Made by a program: the position numbers and the translations under genes
The notes under the pieces: model-generated
Seen by the model: the letters and a program-made list of their open reading frames with translations, nothing else
What the model was told of the DNA's origin: nothing
Databases searched by the model: none
Shown here: positions 44,522 to 56,469 of the stretch, in pieces
Layout of the letters: every line of letters begins with the position of its first letter
Position numbering within the stretch: the first letter of the stretch is position 1
Source: Bog-756 sp963776225
GTDB taxonomy: Bacteria > Actinomycetota > Acidimicrobiia > Acidimicrobiales > RAAP-2
NCBI GenBank assembly: GCA_963776225.1
Contig: CAVZLL010000004.1
Location: forward strand, 620,001-684,000
Reading direction: 5' to 3'
Length of the DNA: 64,000 bases

Positions 44522-45550
44522 TCAGAACCGGTGGCGCCATCCCCGGTCGTCGGGCAGCGGCTGACCCCCGAGCGTCCACTCGCCGGGCCGGTCCGAGCAG
44601 CGCCCGATCGGGATCGGGGTCGCCAGGCCCTCCTCGGCGAAGCCGTCGAGCAGCGGTCCCGGGTCGGGGGTCGCGAGGACCAGCTCGTAGTCCTCACCGC
44701 CGGACAGCGCCTCGTCACGGGTCGCCCCACCGGCCACCGGGGGTTCGACGAGCTCGAGCCCGACGCCGGAGGCGCCGGCCAGCCGGCCCAGGTCGGCGAG
44801 CAACCCGTCCGAGACGTCGACCGCAGCGGTTGCCCCGGTGCGACGGGCCACCCGACCCTCGGCGAGCCGCGCAACCGGTCGGCGGTGGGCCCTCGCGAGG
44901 TGGTCGGGGACCGGGGCCAGGTCCGACGGGGCCGCCTCCTTCGACGCCTCGAGCAGGCGGAGCCCGGCAGCCGACCCTCCGAGCGGTCCGGTCACGAAGA
45001 GCCGGTCGCCCGGACGGGCGCCGTCCCGGCGGAGGGGCCCGGGTGGCACGCCGCCGGGCAACGTGCCGAGTGCGGTCACCGAGACCACCAGGACCGGGCC
45101 CGAGGAGAGGTCCCCGCCCACCACCGAGCACCCGGCGGCGACCGCCCCCTCGCCCACGCCCGCCGCGAGCTCGTCCAGGGGGAAGCCGGCCGGAGCGGCG
45201 ACCGCGAGCAGGGCGAAGTCCGCCGCCGCCCCCATGGCGGCGAGGTCCGAGACGGCCACCATCAGGGCCTTCCACCCGACGTCCTCCGGACCACTGATCC
45301 CGAGATCGACGTGCACGCCCTCGACCACCAGATCGCAACTGGCGACCAGCGGCCCGGGCCGCGGGAGGGCGAGCACGGCTGCGTCGTCGCCGATCCCCAG
45401 GTCACCGGGCCCGGACGGACGGCCACCGGACGCCTCGAAGCGCGACCTGAGGCGGGCGATGACCGAGAACTCGTCGGCCGGGTCGCCCGTCGTGCCGCCT
45501 TCGGCGGGATCGTCGGGCCCGGCGGGATCCCCGGAGTTGGGTCTGCGCAC
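44522..45550 (-). CDS. thiL: Thiamine-monophosphate kinase
   Basis: 342 residues. PurM-like fold with GIGDDAAVLALP (ATP/metal loop), DLVVEGVHVDL, GWKALMVAVSDLAAMGA, VVGGDLSSGP, VDVSDGLLADLGRLA and GGEDYELVLAT. Makes thiamine diphosphate from the monophosphate, the cofactor needed by the 2-oxoglutarate dehydrogenase at the window end. GTG start; convergent with rpmB and divergent from pckG. Confidence 0.96.
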   Translation of the reverse strand: MRRPNSGDPAGPDDPAEGGTTGDPADEFSVIARLRSRFEASGGRPSGPGDLGIGDDAAVLALPRPGPLVASCDLVVEGVHVDLGISGPEDVGWKALMVAVSDLAAMGAAADFALLAVAAPAGFPLDELAAGVGEGAVAAGCSVVGGDLSSGPVLVVSVTALGTLPGGVPPGPLRRDGARPGDRLFVTGPLGGSAAGLRLLEASKEAAPSDLAPVPDHLARAHRRPVARLAEGRVARRTGATAAVDVSDGLLADLGRLAGASGVGLELVEPPVAGGATRDEALSGGEDYELVLATPDPGPLLDGFAEEGLATPIPIGRCSDRPGEWTLGGQPLPDDRGWRHRF

Positions 45551-45684
45551 CCGCCCTGCCTACCATTGTCGCCAGGAGGGCCCGCTACTATTGATCGGCC
45601 GTTCCCTGATGCGCCCGCCTGCGCCACCGCCGCAGCAGCGGGACCTCCGGGTCCGCCGCACACCCGAGGAGGATCACCCTGCCG

Positions 45685-47475
<1,791 letters not shown>

Positions 47476-47488
47476 GCTCCACCTCCCC

Positions 47489-48997
47489 CTAGGTCCGACT
47501 CGGGACGGCGCGCCTCGAGCTCAGGTACCCGAGCGCACCGGCGATCGCCACCGCGGCCATGACCAGGTTGCCGGCCGGGATCGACAGCGACAGGACCACC
47601 CCGATCAACGAGCCGGTCACCCACATGAGCTGGAGCCGGGTCTCGAACCGGGCGAAGGCCCGTCCTTGGTCGGACTCGCGCACGTGCCGCTGCACCAGGG
47701 CGTCGAAGGAGGGCTTGGCCATCGCACCGGCGGCGCCGACCGCCACCGCCACGACCGCCTGGAGGGCCCGTGCGGTGAGGAGCCCGCCGAGGAGGCCGGC
47801 CGCGGCAACGAGCCAGAGTGACACGGTGAGCATCTGCTGCTCGTCGAGCACCCGCCGGATCCGACCGACCAGCAGCACCCCGATCACCGAGCCGGCGGTC
47901 AGCGCGCCGATGAGGAGCCCGAACCACCAGGTCGCCGCGTCCGCCCGGCGGAGCCCGAACGCATAGAGAAAGGTGAGGAACCCGAGCAGGCCCTTGAGCA
48001 CCGACATCGGCATGAGGGCGAGCAGGACCTCGGTGCCGGCGATGGGACGGTAGGCGGCCAGGTCGCGCTCGTCCTCCAGCCACCGGTCTGCGTCGGGCGC
48101 GGAGACCACGGCGGGCGCGTGACCCACCGCCGGCGCCGTCCCGGCCGTCCCCCTCCGGCCGATCGCGAAGGCCGCCTTGCGGACCGGGAGTCTCGCCCCG
48201 GCGGCGCCCGCCGCGGCGAAGACCGCTGCGTCCACCCAGAGCACCGACGGCGCCCCGCCCAGCTTGAGGATGGCGACCGCGGGCAGGGCGAAGGCGAACC
48301 CGGACAGCGATGCCAGCAGGCCGAGTCGGGCGTTGAGGGTGGCGAGGTCCGCCTCGATCAGCTCCTCGCCGGTCACCGGGTCGTCCACGTGGACGAGGGG
48401 CGTCCCGTACGGGGGTGTCGACCGGGGCCGTTCCCCGGGCGGGGCGGGGGGCGTCTGGCCGGGCAGGCCGGGCGGGTCCGGCGGTGGCGGTCGCGGTGCG
48501 GGCCGGTCGCCCGGCCGGTCGGCGGCCCCACCCTCCCCCAGCGACTCGGCCGCCGCCATTTCCGGGACCAGCGCGCCCTTGGTGACCAGGTAGACCTTCG
48601 AGAGCACCAGCATGAGGAACGCCTCGGGGAAGAGCAGGAGCGAGTGGATGTCCCGCGCCACGAACGGGCACAGGACCACCCTGCCGAGGGCGGAGGTCAC
48701 CACCATCGCCCGGCGGGCGCCGCGGCTCCGGTCGATGATCGGTCCGAGCGCCGGCGCGACCACCGCGAAGGGTCCCATGGTCAGCAACAGGTAGAGCAGC
48801 ACCTTGTCCTTCGCCGCCACGGGCGAGATCGAGAAGAAGAGCGACCCTGCCAGGGACACCGCGAACATGGTGTCCCCGGCGGTCATCAGCACGTGGGTCA
48901 GGGCGAGGCGCCCGAAGGGCCGCCGCTGGTCGAAGAGATCGCTGACGGCCGAACGGACCAGCCGTCGGAACTGGTCACCTCGCTCCCGGACGCCCAC
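47489..48997 (-). CDS. MFS-type transporter with proline-rich cytoplasmic loop
   Basis: 502 residues, ~12 hydrophobic spans. Opens with RLALTHVLMTAGDTMFAVSL and LGPIIDRSRGARRAM (an MFS loop with the conserved acidic and basic residues). Between the sixth and later spans is a hydrophilic insert with PAPRPPPPDPPGLPGQTPP, probably disordered. No substrate can be inferred; similar proteins are annotated as MFS efflux pumps. Convergent with pckG, 13 bases apart. Confidence 0.85.
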   Translation of the reverse strand: MGVRERGDQFRRLVRSAVSDLFDQRRPFGRLALTHVLMTAGDTMFAVSLAGSLFFSISPVAAKDKVLLYLLLTMGPFAVVAPALGPIIDRSRGARRAMVVTSALGRVVLCPFVARDIHSLLLFPEAFLMLVLSKVYLVTKGALVPEMAAAESLGEGGAADRPGDRPAPRPPPPDPPGLPGQTPPAPPGERPRSTPPYGTPLVHVDDPVTGEELIEADLATLNARLGLLASLSGFAFALPAVAILKLGGAPSVLWVDAAVFAAAGAAGARLPVRKAAFAIGRRGTAGTAPAVGHAPAVVSAPDADRWLEDERDLAAYRPIAGTEVLLALMPMSVLKGLLGFLTFLYAFGLRRADAATWWFGLLIGALTAGSVIGVLLVGRIRRVLDEQQMLTVSLWLVAAAGLLGGLLTARALQAVVAVAVGAAGAMAKPSFDALVQRHVRESDQGRAFARFETRLQLMWVTGSLIGVVLSLSIPAGNLVMAAVAIAGALGYLSSRRAVPSRT

Positions 48998-49081
48998 GTC
49001 GAAATGGTAGGCCGGAGGGACCCGAGTCGGACCGGAGGGTTACCATGGCAACCCGCCGCGCCACGAGTCCCGGAGGTGGAG

Positions 49082-49318
49082 ATGGCGGTCAGCGCCTATG
49101 TGCTCATCCAGACCGAGGTCGGCAGAGCGGCGACCGTCGCCCGGGCGGTGCACGCGCTCGACGGGGTGACGACAGCCGAGGGCGTGACCGGCCCGTATGA
49201 CGTCATCGTGCGGGCAGAGGCGGGCACCGTCGACGAGCTGGGCCAGATGGTCGTGGGCCGTATTCAGCTCATCGAGGGCATCACCCGCACCGTGACCTGC
49301 CCCGTGGTCAATCTCTGA
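49082..49318 (+). CDS. Stand-alone Lrp/AsnC ligand-binding (RAM) domain protein
   Basis: 78 residues from ATG 49082 after GGAGGTGGAG. Matches the C-terminal ligand-binding domain of Lrp/AsnC regulators (AYVLIQTEVGRAATVARAVH, VTGPYDVIVRAEAGTVDELG, IEGITRTVTCPVVNL) but has no helix-turn-helix. Such short proteins form octamers or discs and may sense amino acids or modify full-length Lrp proteins. Confidence 0.9.
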   Translation: MAVSAYVLIQTEVGRAATVARAVHALDGVTTAEGVTGPYDVIVRAEAGTVDELGQMVVGRIQLIEGITRTVTCPVVNL

Positions 49319-49348
49319 ACCCGCCCACCGGGGCCACGCCGGCCGAGG

Positions 49349-50494
<1,146 letters not shown>

Positions 50495-50602
50495 CGGGTC
50501 GCTCCCGGGCGACTGGGCGGCAACGGCGCGGAACAGAGGGGAAACGCCATGGCGGGATGGTGTCCCACCCCGTCCCGGGGGGTCAAATGCACCGGGCCGC
50601 CG

Positions 50603-51097
50603 TCACGACGGCAGCACCCGGAGGATGCGACCGGAGTCCACCTGGTAACGCCAGCCCTCCACCCGCACGCCGCGGGGCAGGAGGACACAGGAACGGACCG
50701 TCTCCACGTCGACCCGGAGGGCCGCGTCCGGATCGGGCATGGCCAGGACCTCCCAGCCGTCGCCCACCGCGGCCCCTCCGGCCCGGAGCCCGGCGCGCAG
50801 GTCGTCGTCGGTGCGACCGCCGAGGGCGCAGTCGGTGTGCTGCATGACCGCGATCCTGCGGACGTCGAGGAAGGTGGCCGCGAGCACCAGGGAGCGGAGC
50901 ACGTCACCGGTGACCCGCGCACCGGCGTTGCGGAGGATCTTGGCGTCCCCGGGGGCGAGACCGAGCATGGCGAGCGGCTCGATGCGGCTGTCCATGCAGG
51001 TGACCAGTGCGAGCTGCCGTCCGGCGACCGCGGGGATCCCGGCAAGCGAGAAGCCCTCGGCGTAGCGGAGGTTGGCGTGGAGGAGGTCGTCGAACAT
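50603..51097 (-). CDS. Beta-carbonic anhydrase
   Basis: 164 residues. The zinc ligands are clear in LVTCMDSRIEPLAM (Cys, with the Asp-Arg dyad) and QHTDCALGG (His, Cys); ILRNAGARVTGDVLRSL is the conserved helix. Hydrates CO2 to bicarbonate. Short class, like mycobacterial Rv1284. Divergent from galK. Confidence 0.94.
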   Translation of the reverse strand: MFDDLLHANLRYAEGFSLAGIPAVAGRQLALVTCMDSRIEPLAMLGLAPGDAKILRNAGARVTGDVLRSLVLAATFLDVRRIAVMQHTDCALGGRTDDDLRAGLRAGGAAVGDGWEVLAMPDPDAALRVDVETVRSCVLLPRGVRVEGWRYQVDSGRILRVLPS

Positions 51098-51231
51098 CGG
51101 GCCAGCTTGGCAGGCCGGCGCGCCCGGCGGTGTGTCTGGCGAAGGACCGGGCCGCCCGTCGCTGCGGGGCCCGTCGGTGCCGTAGCGTGATCGACGGAGC
51201 CCAGCTCCCCAGAGCCGGCCGAGGAGCCCAG

Positions 51232-52296
51232 GTGCCCGCGCCCAGAACCGCCACCGGACCCGGTCGGGTCAACCTGATCGGCGACCACACCGACTACAAC
51301 CAGGGGGTCGCGCTCCCGATGGCCGTCGGCCTCGGGGTCACGGTCACGCTCGAGCCGGACGGCGGAGACCGCCTGGTGGTCACCTCGGAGGCATTCCCCG
51401 GAGAGGCCGCCGTCATCCCCCTCGGCTCCGTGGGTGCAAACCTTCCGCTGCTCGAGCCGGCCTGGGCCCGTCCGGTCGCGGCGCTCGTCTCATTGGCGCG
51501 GCCCGAGCCCGGCGGCAGGATCCACATCGCGGCCACCGTTCCGATCGGTGCCGGCCTCTCCTCGAGTGCGGCGCTCTGCGTCGCGCTCGCCGAGGTGTTC
51601 GGGGTCGACGGCGCACCGCGGGTCGTCGCACGGCTCTGTCAGGAGGCGGAGCACCGGACGGGCGTTCCGGTGGGCGCGATGGATCCGCTGGTCTGCGCCG
51701 GCGCGACCCGGGGCCACGCGCTCTTGATCGACTTCGCCACCCTCGACACCCGCCAGGTCCCGGTCCCGCCCGACGCGGCGTTCACCGTCGTCGAGTCCGG
51801 TGAGCGGCGGGACCTGCGGCGCTCCCCCTACCGGGCCCGGGTCGCCGAGTGCGAGGCGGCGGCCGCGGTGGCCGGTCCCCTCGGGCGGACCACCCTCGAC
51901 GATCTCCCCGGGATCCGTGACCCCCTCCTCCGTCGCCGTGCGCGTCACGTGGTCACCGAGTGCGCGAGGGTCTCGGCGTTCGCCCGCGCCCTCGCCGGCT
52001 CGGACCTGGCGGCTGCCGGCGCGCTCATGGACGAGAGCCATCGGAGCCTCGCCGACGACTTCGAGGTGTCCACGCCGGGCGTGGACGCGCTGGTCGAGGC
52101 GCTCCGCGGCCTGCCGGGTGTCCTCGGTGTGCGGATGACCGGCGCGGGGTTCGGCGGATGTGTCGTCGCCCTCGCCCGCCCCGGAGCCCTCGATCCCGTG
52201 GCGCTCGGACGACCCGCCTGGTCGGTGGCACCCGTCGACGGCACGATCGCCGCGCGCGCCCGGTCGCAGCGGGCCGGGAAGCGTGCGGCCGGCTGA
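51232..52296 (+). CDS. galK: Galactokinase
   Basis: 354 residues from a GTG at 51232 following GAGGAG. GHMP-kinase motifs are GPGRVNLIGDHTDYNQGVA (galactokinase signature), VPIGAGLSSSAALCVAL (ATP) and VRMTGAGFGGCVVAL. Phosphorylates galactose for the Leloir pathway; galT/galE are not in the window, so another sugar is possible. Shorter than enterobacterial GalK (about 380). Confidence 0.93.
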   Translation: MPAPRTATGPGRVNLIGDHTDYNQGVALPMAVGLGVTVTLEPDGGDRLVVTSEAFPGEAAVIPLGSVGANLPLLEPAWARPVAALVSLARPEPGGRIHIAATVPIGAGLSSSAALCVALAEVFGVDGAPRVVARLCQEAEHRTGVPVGAMDPLVCAGATRGHALLIDFATLDTRQVPVPPDAAFTVVESGERRDLRRSPYRARVAECEAAAAVAGPLGRTTLDDLPGIRDPLLRRRARHVVTECARVSAFARALAGSDLAAAGALMDESHRSLADDFEVSTPGVDALVEALRGLPGVLGVRMTGAGFGGCVVALARPGALDPVALGRPAWSVAPVDGTIAARARSQRAGKRAAG

Positions 52297-52320
52297 GGGA
52301 GCAGCGGGCGCGGGGAGCCC

Positions 52321-52797
52321 CTACGCGGGCGGTGGCCCGAGCCGGCGGGTGATGATCCGCTGCAGGACGAGCGGCGTGCGCACGTCGTCGATCCGTTCGA
52401 TCCGCTCCCCTTCCCACTCGACCACCTCCAGGCTGCCGGTTCCGGCCAGCCGGCGCAGCACCCCCTGGTCGACGTCCACGTGGTCGATGTCCGCCAGGCG
52501 GACCTCCCAGCGCCGGCGGCCGGCGCCGAAGGTCACCAGGCGCATCGAGGTCAGGACGAGACCGGACCGGCGCCAGCGCACGAGCCGTGCGGCGAGCCAG
52601 ACGCAAGGGACCGCCACGACCACGCCCTCGACCCAGTGCACGGCGATCGAGCTGTGGGGGATGGTCACGTCGAGCACGACCCCGCAGGCCACCGCGGCGG
52701 TCGCGACGGCAAGCGGCGCAGAGAGGAACGACCAGTGGGGCCGGATGTCGACCAGGGTCTGCTCGGAGGGCAGCAGCTGCAGTCGACGAGCGGCCAA
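52321..52797 (-). CDS. Bacterial PH-domain membrane protein
   Basis: 158 residues using a TTG at 52797, five bases after the ddl stop; the start is uncertain. LLPSEQTLVDIRPHWSFLSA precedes two membrane spans (LAVATAAVACGVVLDV; GVVVAVPCVWLAARLV), then a bPH_2-like domain: LVLTSMRLVTFGAGRRRWEV and LADIDHVDVDQGVLRR. Membrane-associated; function unknown. Confidence 0.82.
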   Translation of the reverse strand: MAARRLQLLPSEQTLVDIRPHWSFLSAPLAVATAAVACGVVLDVTIPHSSIAVHWVEGVVVAVPCVWLAARLVRWRRSGLVLTSMRLVTFGAGRRRWEVRLADIDHVDVDQGVLRRLAGTGSLEVVEWEGERIERIDDVRTPLVLQRIITRRLGPPPA

Positions 52798-52801
52798 ACG
52801 C

Positions 52802-53920
52802 TCAGCCCAGTTTGCCGGCGATGGAACCGGCCGTCCGGAGGACGGTCCCGTCGGCCCCCGCCGCCGAGTAGGCGTGGGTGGGCGTTCGCCGTGCCTCCTC
52901 GAGGAGATCGGCGAGCAGGGTGGCAAAGGGGAGCTCCGGGTCCACCCAGAGGTAGCGGGCGAGCGACCCCGGGACGGTGTTGACCTCGTTGACCACGAAC
53001 TCGGTTCCGTCGGAGAGGTAGTCGATGCGGGCGACCCCGCGTAGTCCGGCCAGCGCGGCGACGCGGCCTGCAGCCTGCCGGAGCTCCGACTCGAGCGGGG
53101 CGCCGATTGCGGCGGGCAGCTCGCGGAGGGCGCCGTCCATCCCCTGGCCGGCCACGTACTTGTCCCGGTAGTCGAGGATGTCGGCCATGTCCGAGGAGCG
53201 CAACGGGCGCTCGACCGCGGACAGCTCGAGTGCCGGCCAGGTGCGCACCGCGAGCTGGAGGTCGAACAGGTCCGGCCGGTACGGCTCGATGACCGCACCG
53301 AGCCGCAGGTGCGCGTTGGCCTCCAGGCGGGCCCGCGCGGTCTCGATGTCCTCGACCACGTCGATCCCGATCGACGATCCCCCGAACCGGGGCTTCACGA
53401 TGTAGGGACCGGGGAAGTCCGGGGCGTCGGTGCCCTCGGTCAGCAGCAGCCGGGGCAGTGTCGGCAGCCCCGCCCCGGCGACGACCGATCCGAAGGCGAG
53501 CTTGTCCATGCCCAACGAGGCCCCCGCCACGGTCGGACCCGAGTAGCGCACGCCGGCGAGATCGAGGGCGGCCTGGAGCGTCCCGTCCTCGCCCGGGCCG
53601 CCGTGGCAGCACACGAGGGCGGCGTCCAGCTCGAGGACCCGCTCCCTCCCGAGTCGCCCGCCGGGCTCTGCGAACCCCCCGCCCGGGGCGGCCACGAAGC
53701 GGAGCCGGCCGGACGACCGCGGGACCCCTTCGAGGAAGGCCTCGGCCTCGAGGCCGGGATCGACCTCGTACCAGTCGCCGGTCTTCGACCAGTAGAGCGC
53801 GCGGACGACCCGACCCGGGTGCTCACCACGGAGGAGGCCGCGGGCGGCCTGGAGGCCGGTGAGCACGCTGACGTCGTGCTCCGGCGACGGACCTCCGAAG
53901 ATGACGGCGACGTCGGACAC
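52802..53920 (-). CDS. ddl: D-alanine--D-alanine ligase
   Basis: 372 residues from a GTG at 53920 after GGAGGAG. DVAVIFGGPSPEHDVSVLTG is the family N-terminus; ATP-grasp motifs follow in CCHGGPGEDGTLQAALDLAG, YIVKPRFGGSSIGIDVVED and FVVNEVNTVPGSLARYLW. Makes the D-Ala-D-Ala dipeptide used by the Mur ligase encoded immediately upstream on the same strand. Confidence 0.95.
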   Translation of the reverse strand: MSDVAVIFGGPSPEHDVSVLTGLQAARGLLRGEHPGRVVRALYWSKTGDWYEVDPGLEAEAFLEGVPRSSGRLRFVAAPGGGFAEPGGRLGRERVLELDAALVCCHGGPGEDGTLQAALDLAGVRYSGPTVAGASLGMDKLAFGSVVAGAGLPTLPRLLLTEGTDAPDFPGPYIVKPRFGGSSIGIDVVEDIETARARLEANAHLRLGAVIEPYRPDLFDLQLAVRTWPALELSAVERPLRSSDMADILDYRDKYVAGQGMDGALRELPAAIGAPLESELRQAAGRVAALAGLRGVARIDYLSDGTEFVVNEVNTVPGSLARYLWVDPELPFATLLADLLEEARRTPTHAYSAAGADGTVLRTAGSIAGKLG

Positions 53921-53994
53921 GGTGGGCGGACTCCTCCGATCGGCGGGCGGGACGCGAGCCGGCGGCGCCTCGACGAGGCCGGGATCTCGACGGC

Positions 53995-55598
53995 CTAAGG
54001 GTAGTGGTCCGGCAGATCGTTCTCGTACAGCACGACGTCGTCGGGACCGAGCTGTGCCCGCACCCACCGCGCCGCCCGGTCACGGTCGGCGACCAGGTGC
54101 ACCTGAGTCGTCGAGCCCGGCACGGCGGCGAGACCGGCCACCAGCGACGCGGCGGTTGGTGCGCCCGACGACGATCGCGTCGGTGGCCACCGCGGCGACC
54201 GCCTCGCCGAACCGGCGGTTCTCCACGTCCTGGCGGTCCCCGAGCTCGACCATGCCGGGGGTGACCACCACCCGGCGGCCACCACCGATCCCGCGGCCGC
54301 CCGCGGCGAGCGCAGTCGAGTGCCGCGGCGGCTCCCGACGGATTCGAGTTGTAGGTGTCGTCGATGATGGTCGCGCCGGCGCCGGACCGCACCGCCTGCA
54401 GCCGGTGCTCGACCGTCGGCAGGCTGTGGATGCGCTCGGCGATGTCGTCCCGGTCCACCTTGCAGAGGAGGGCCACCGCGACCGCACAGGCGAGATTGGT
54501 GGGGTGCACACCGCTGGGTACGGGGACGTCCGCGGCGAGCACCTCCCCGCCGACCGACGTGGTGACCCGACCGGCGTCCTCGCCGCGCATCACGCACACA
54601 TCGGCGCCACGGTCGGTGGCCGAGCAGCGCAGCACCCGGCGCCCTTCACCCGCCATCCGGTCGGCGACGGCGGCGAGCCGGGGATCGTCGACCTGGATCA
54701 CGATGTCCCGGGCCGAGGCGAGGATCTCGGCCTTCGCCTCCACGATCCGCTCCTCGGAGCCGAAGCGCTCGAGGTGGACCGGGCCGATGGCCGTCACGAC
54801 CGAGATGTCCGGCGGGCACCAGCGGCACAGCTCGGCGATCTCGCCGGGACCGTAGGTGCCCATCTCGGCCACGAAGACCTCGGTGCCGTCGGCGAGGTGC
54901 TCGTTGACCGCGCGGGCCAGCCCGGCGCGGTTGTTGAAGCTGGCCGGGGTGGCGACCACCGAACGGGTGGGTCGGAGGAGGTGGGCGATGTGTCCCTTGG
55001 TCGAGGTCTTGCCGTAGGAGCCGGTGACCGCCACCACCTGGGGGGCGACCCTCGCCAGCCGTGCGGCAGCCTCGTCCACGAAACGGCCCCCGAGACGCAG
55101 CTCGAGCGGCGCGGTCAGCAGGCAGGCGAGATCGACCACCCCGGGAACGGCGAGTGCCACCAGCACGGCCACTGCGGACGCCGGGCCGGCCAGCGCGCCG
55201 GCCGCCAACGCGACGAGCGCCAGTCCCGCGGCCACCGCGGCCAGCGTGCGCAGCCGGCGGGTCCAGGCCAGCGGTGCGGTCCGCCCCCGCAGCGAGAGGC
55301 CGAGGGGCCCGGCCGCCACCGCGGCCGCCACGGCCAGCCCGGTGAGCGGCCACCACCAGGAGGCCACTGCCGCACCCAGTGCGCCGGCCGCGAGCAGGGG
55401 GTTGACCGGTGGGAGCCGCCACCAGCGGACGGCGAACCGGGAGACCGACCCGGCCAGGTAGTGCTCCCGCTGGGCGACCCGGAGCCAGCGCACCCCGGCC
55501 GGCACGCAGGCGAGCGCGCACGCAGCGACGGTGGCCCAGGCCTGGGCACCGTGCAGCCGGGCCGGCCCGACCCCCGTCAGCAGGGCCGGGTCGGTCAC
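53995..55598 (-). pseudogene. murF: Membrane-fused MurF-type ligase, two frameshifts in this sequence
   Basis: Mur ligase with an N-terminal block of about five membrane spans (roughly residues 15-180) in place of the usual MurF N-domain. The central ATP site is AVTGSYGKTSTKGHIAHLL; FVAEMGTYGPGEIAELCRW and ATIIDDTYNSNPSGAAAALD follow. The frame then breaks near 54314 (to VVVTPGMVELGDRQDVENRR) and again near 54155 (to AASLVAGLAAVPGS), ending YENDLPDHYP. Removing one base at each site restores the protein. GTG 55598 overlaps the hydrolase stop as GTGA. Next to ddl, it most likely joins D-Ala-D-Ala to the UDP-MurNAc-tripeptide. Confidence 0.85.
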
Positions 55599-56365
55599 CG
55601 CGCGTCGCCGACCGGCCGGCCGAGGACGGCGGCCAGCAGCTCGTCGGGCGCCTCGGTCGGGGTCAGGTGGCCCACGCCTTCGAGGCGCCGGAGGGTGGCC
55701 GCGGCGAACAGGGGCCGTGCGCGTTCTGCCACTTCGACGGGCACCTCGGCGTCCGCCGCGCCCCACACCAGATCGACCGGGCAGCGGATCGCCGCCATGT
55801 CCTCGGTGTAGGACTCGCCCAGCAGCCGTACGAACACCTCCCGCATGACGCCCTCGGCCGCGCGGTAGTCGGGGGACCCGTGCCGCCGGCGGAGCGCCTC
55901 CATCCGCGTCTCGGAGACCAGCCCCATCCGGTGGAGGCGACGACCGACCCGGTAGGGGCCGGCCGGCCGGGTGCGCCTCCCCTGGCGGTCGAGCAACGGG
56001 ACGCCGGTGAGCACGACCCGCTCGACGCGGTCGGGGACCAGACCGCAGAGCCGGACCGCCACCCGGCCGCCGAAGGAGTGGCCGACCAGGACGACCCTGT
56101 CGGCCAGCAGGCCCGGCTCCTCGAACAGGGCGACCAGCTGGCGCGCGTACTCGGTGGAGCCCCACGGCTCGGGCGGCGGCGGTGCCGCTCCGAACCCGGC
56201 CAGATCGGGTGCCATCGTCCCGGGGATCCCTGCGGCGCCCTGCCGGTCGAACGCGGCGGCGAAATCCCGGTGGGTGCGCCGCCATCCGTGGAGGGCGAGC
56301 ACCGACGGCGTCCCGACCCCCCATGCCGCGCCGAAGACCCGGCCACCGGCGAACGACTTCAGCAC
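55595..56365 (-). CDS. Alpha/beta-hydrolase fold protein
   Basis: 256 residues. HGWRRTHRDFAAAF is the oxyanion region, VVLVGHSFGGRVAVRL the nucleophile elbow (Ser), VWGAADAEVPVEVAE holds the Asp and GVGHLTPTEAPDEL the His. Substrate unknown. Its stop overlaps the Mur ligase start, suggesting an operon with envelope genes. Confidence 0.92.
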   Translation of the reverse strand: MLKSFAGGRVFGAAWGVGTPSVLALHGWRRTHRDFAAAFDRQGAAGIPGTMAPDLAGFGAAPPPPEPWGSTEYARQLVALFEEPGLLADRVVLVGHSFGGRVAVRLCGLVPDRVERVVLTGVPLLDRQGRRTRPAGPYRVGRRLHRMGLVSETRMEALRRRHGSPDYRAAEGVMREVFVRLLGESYTEDMAAIRCPVDLVWGAADAEVPVEVAERARPLFAAATLRRLEGVGHLTPTEAPDELLAAVLGRPVGDAR

Positions 56366-56469
56366 CGGCCCACACTATCGGTCCCGCCGCCGCCGACTGT
56401 GTGACCAGGGCCCGCAGGTCACCGGCCATCATCGGGAGCGGTCGCGGCCGACCGGTAGCCTCGGGCGTC

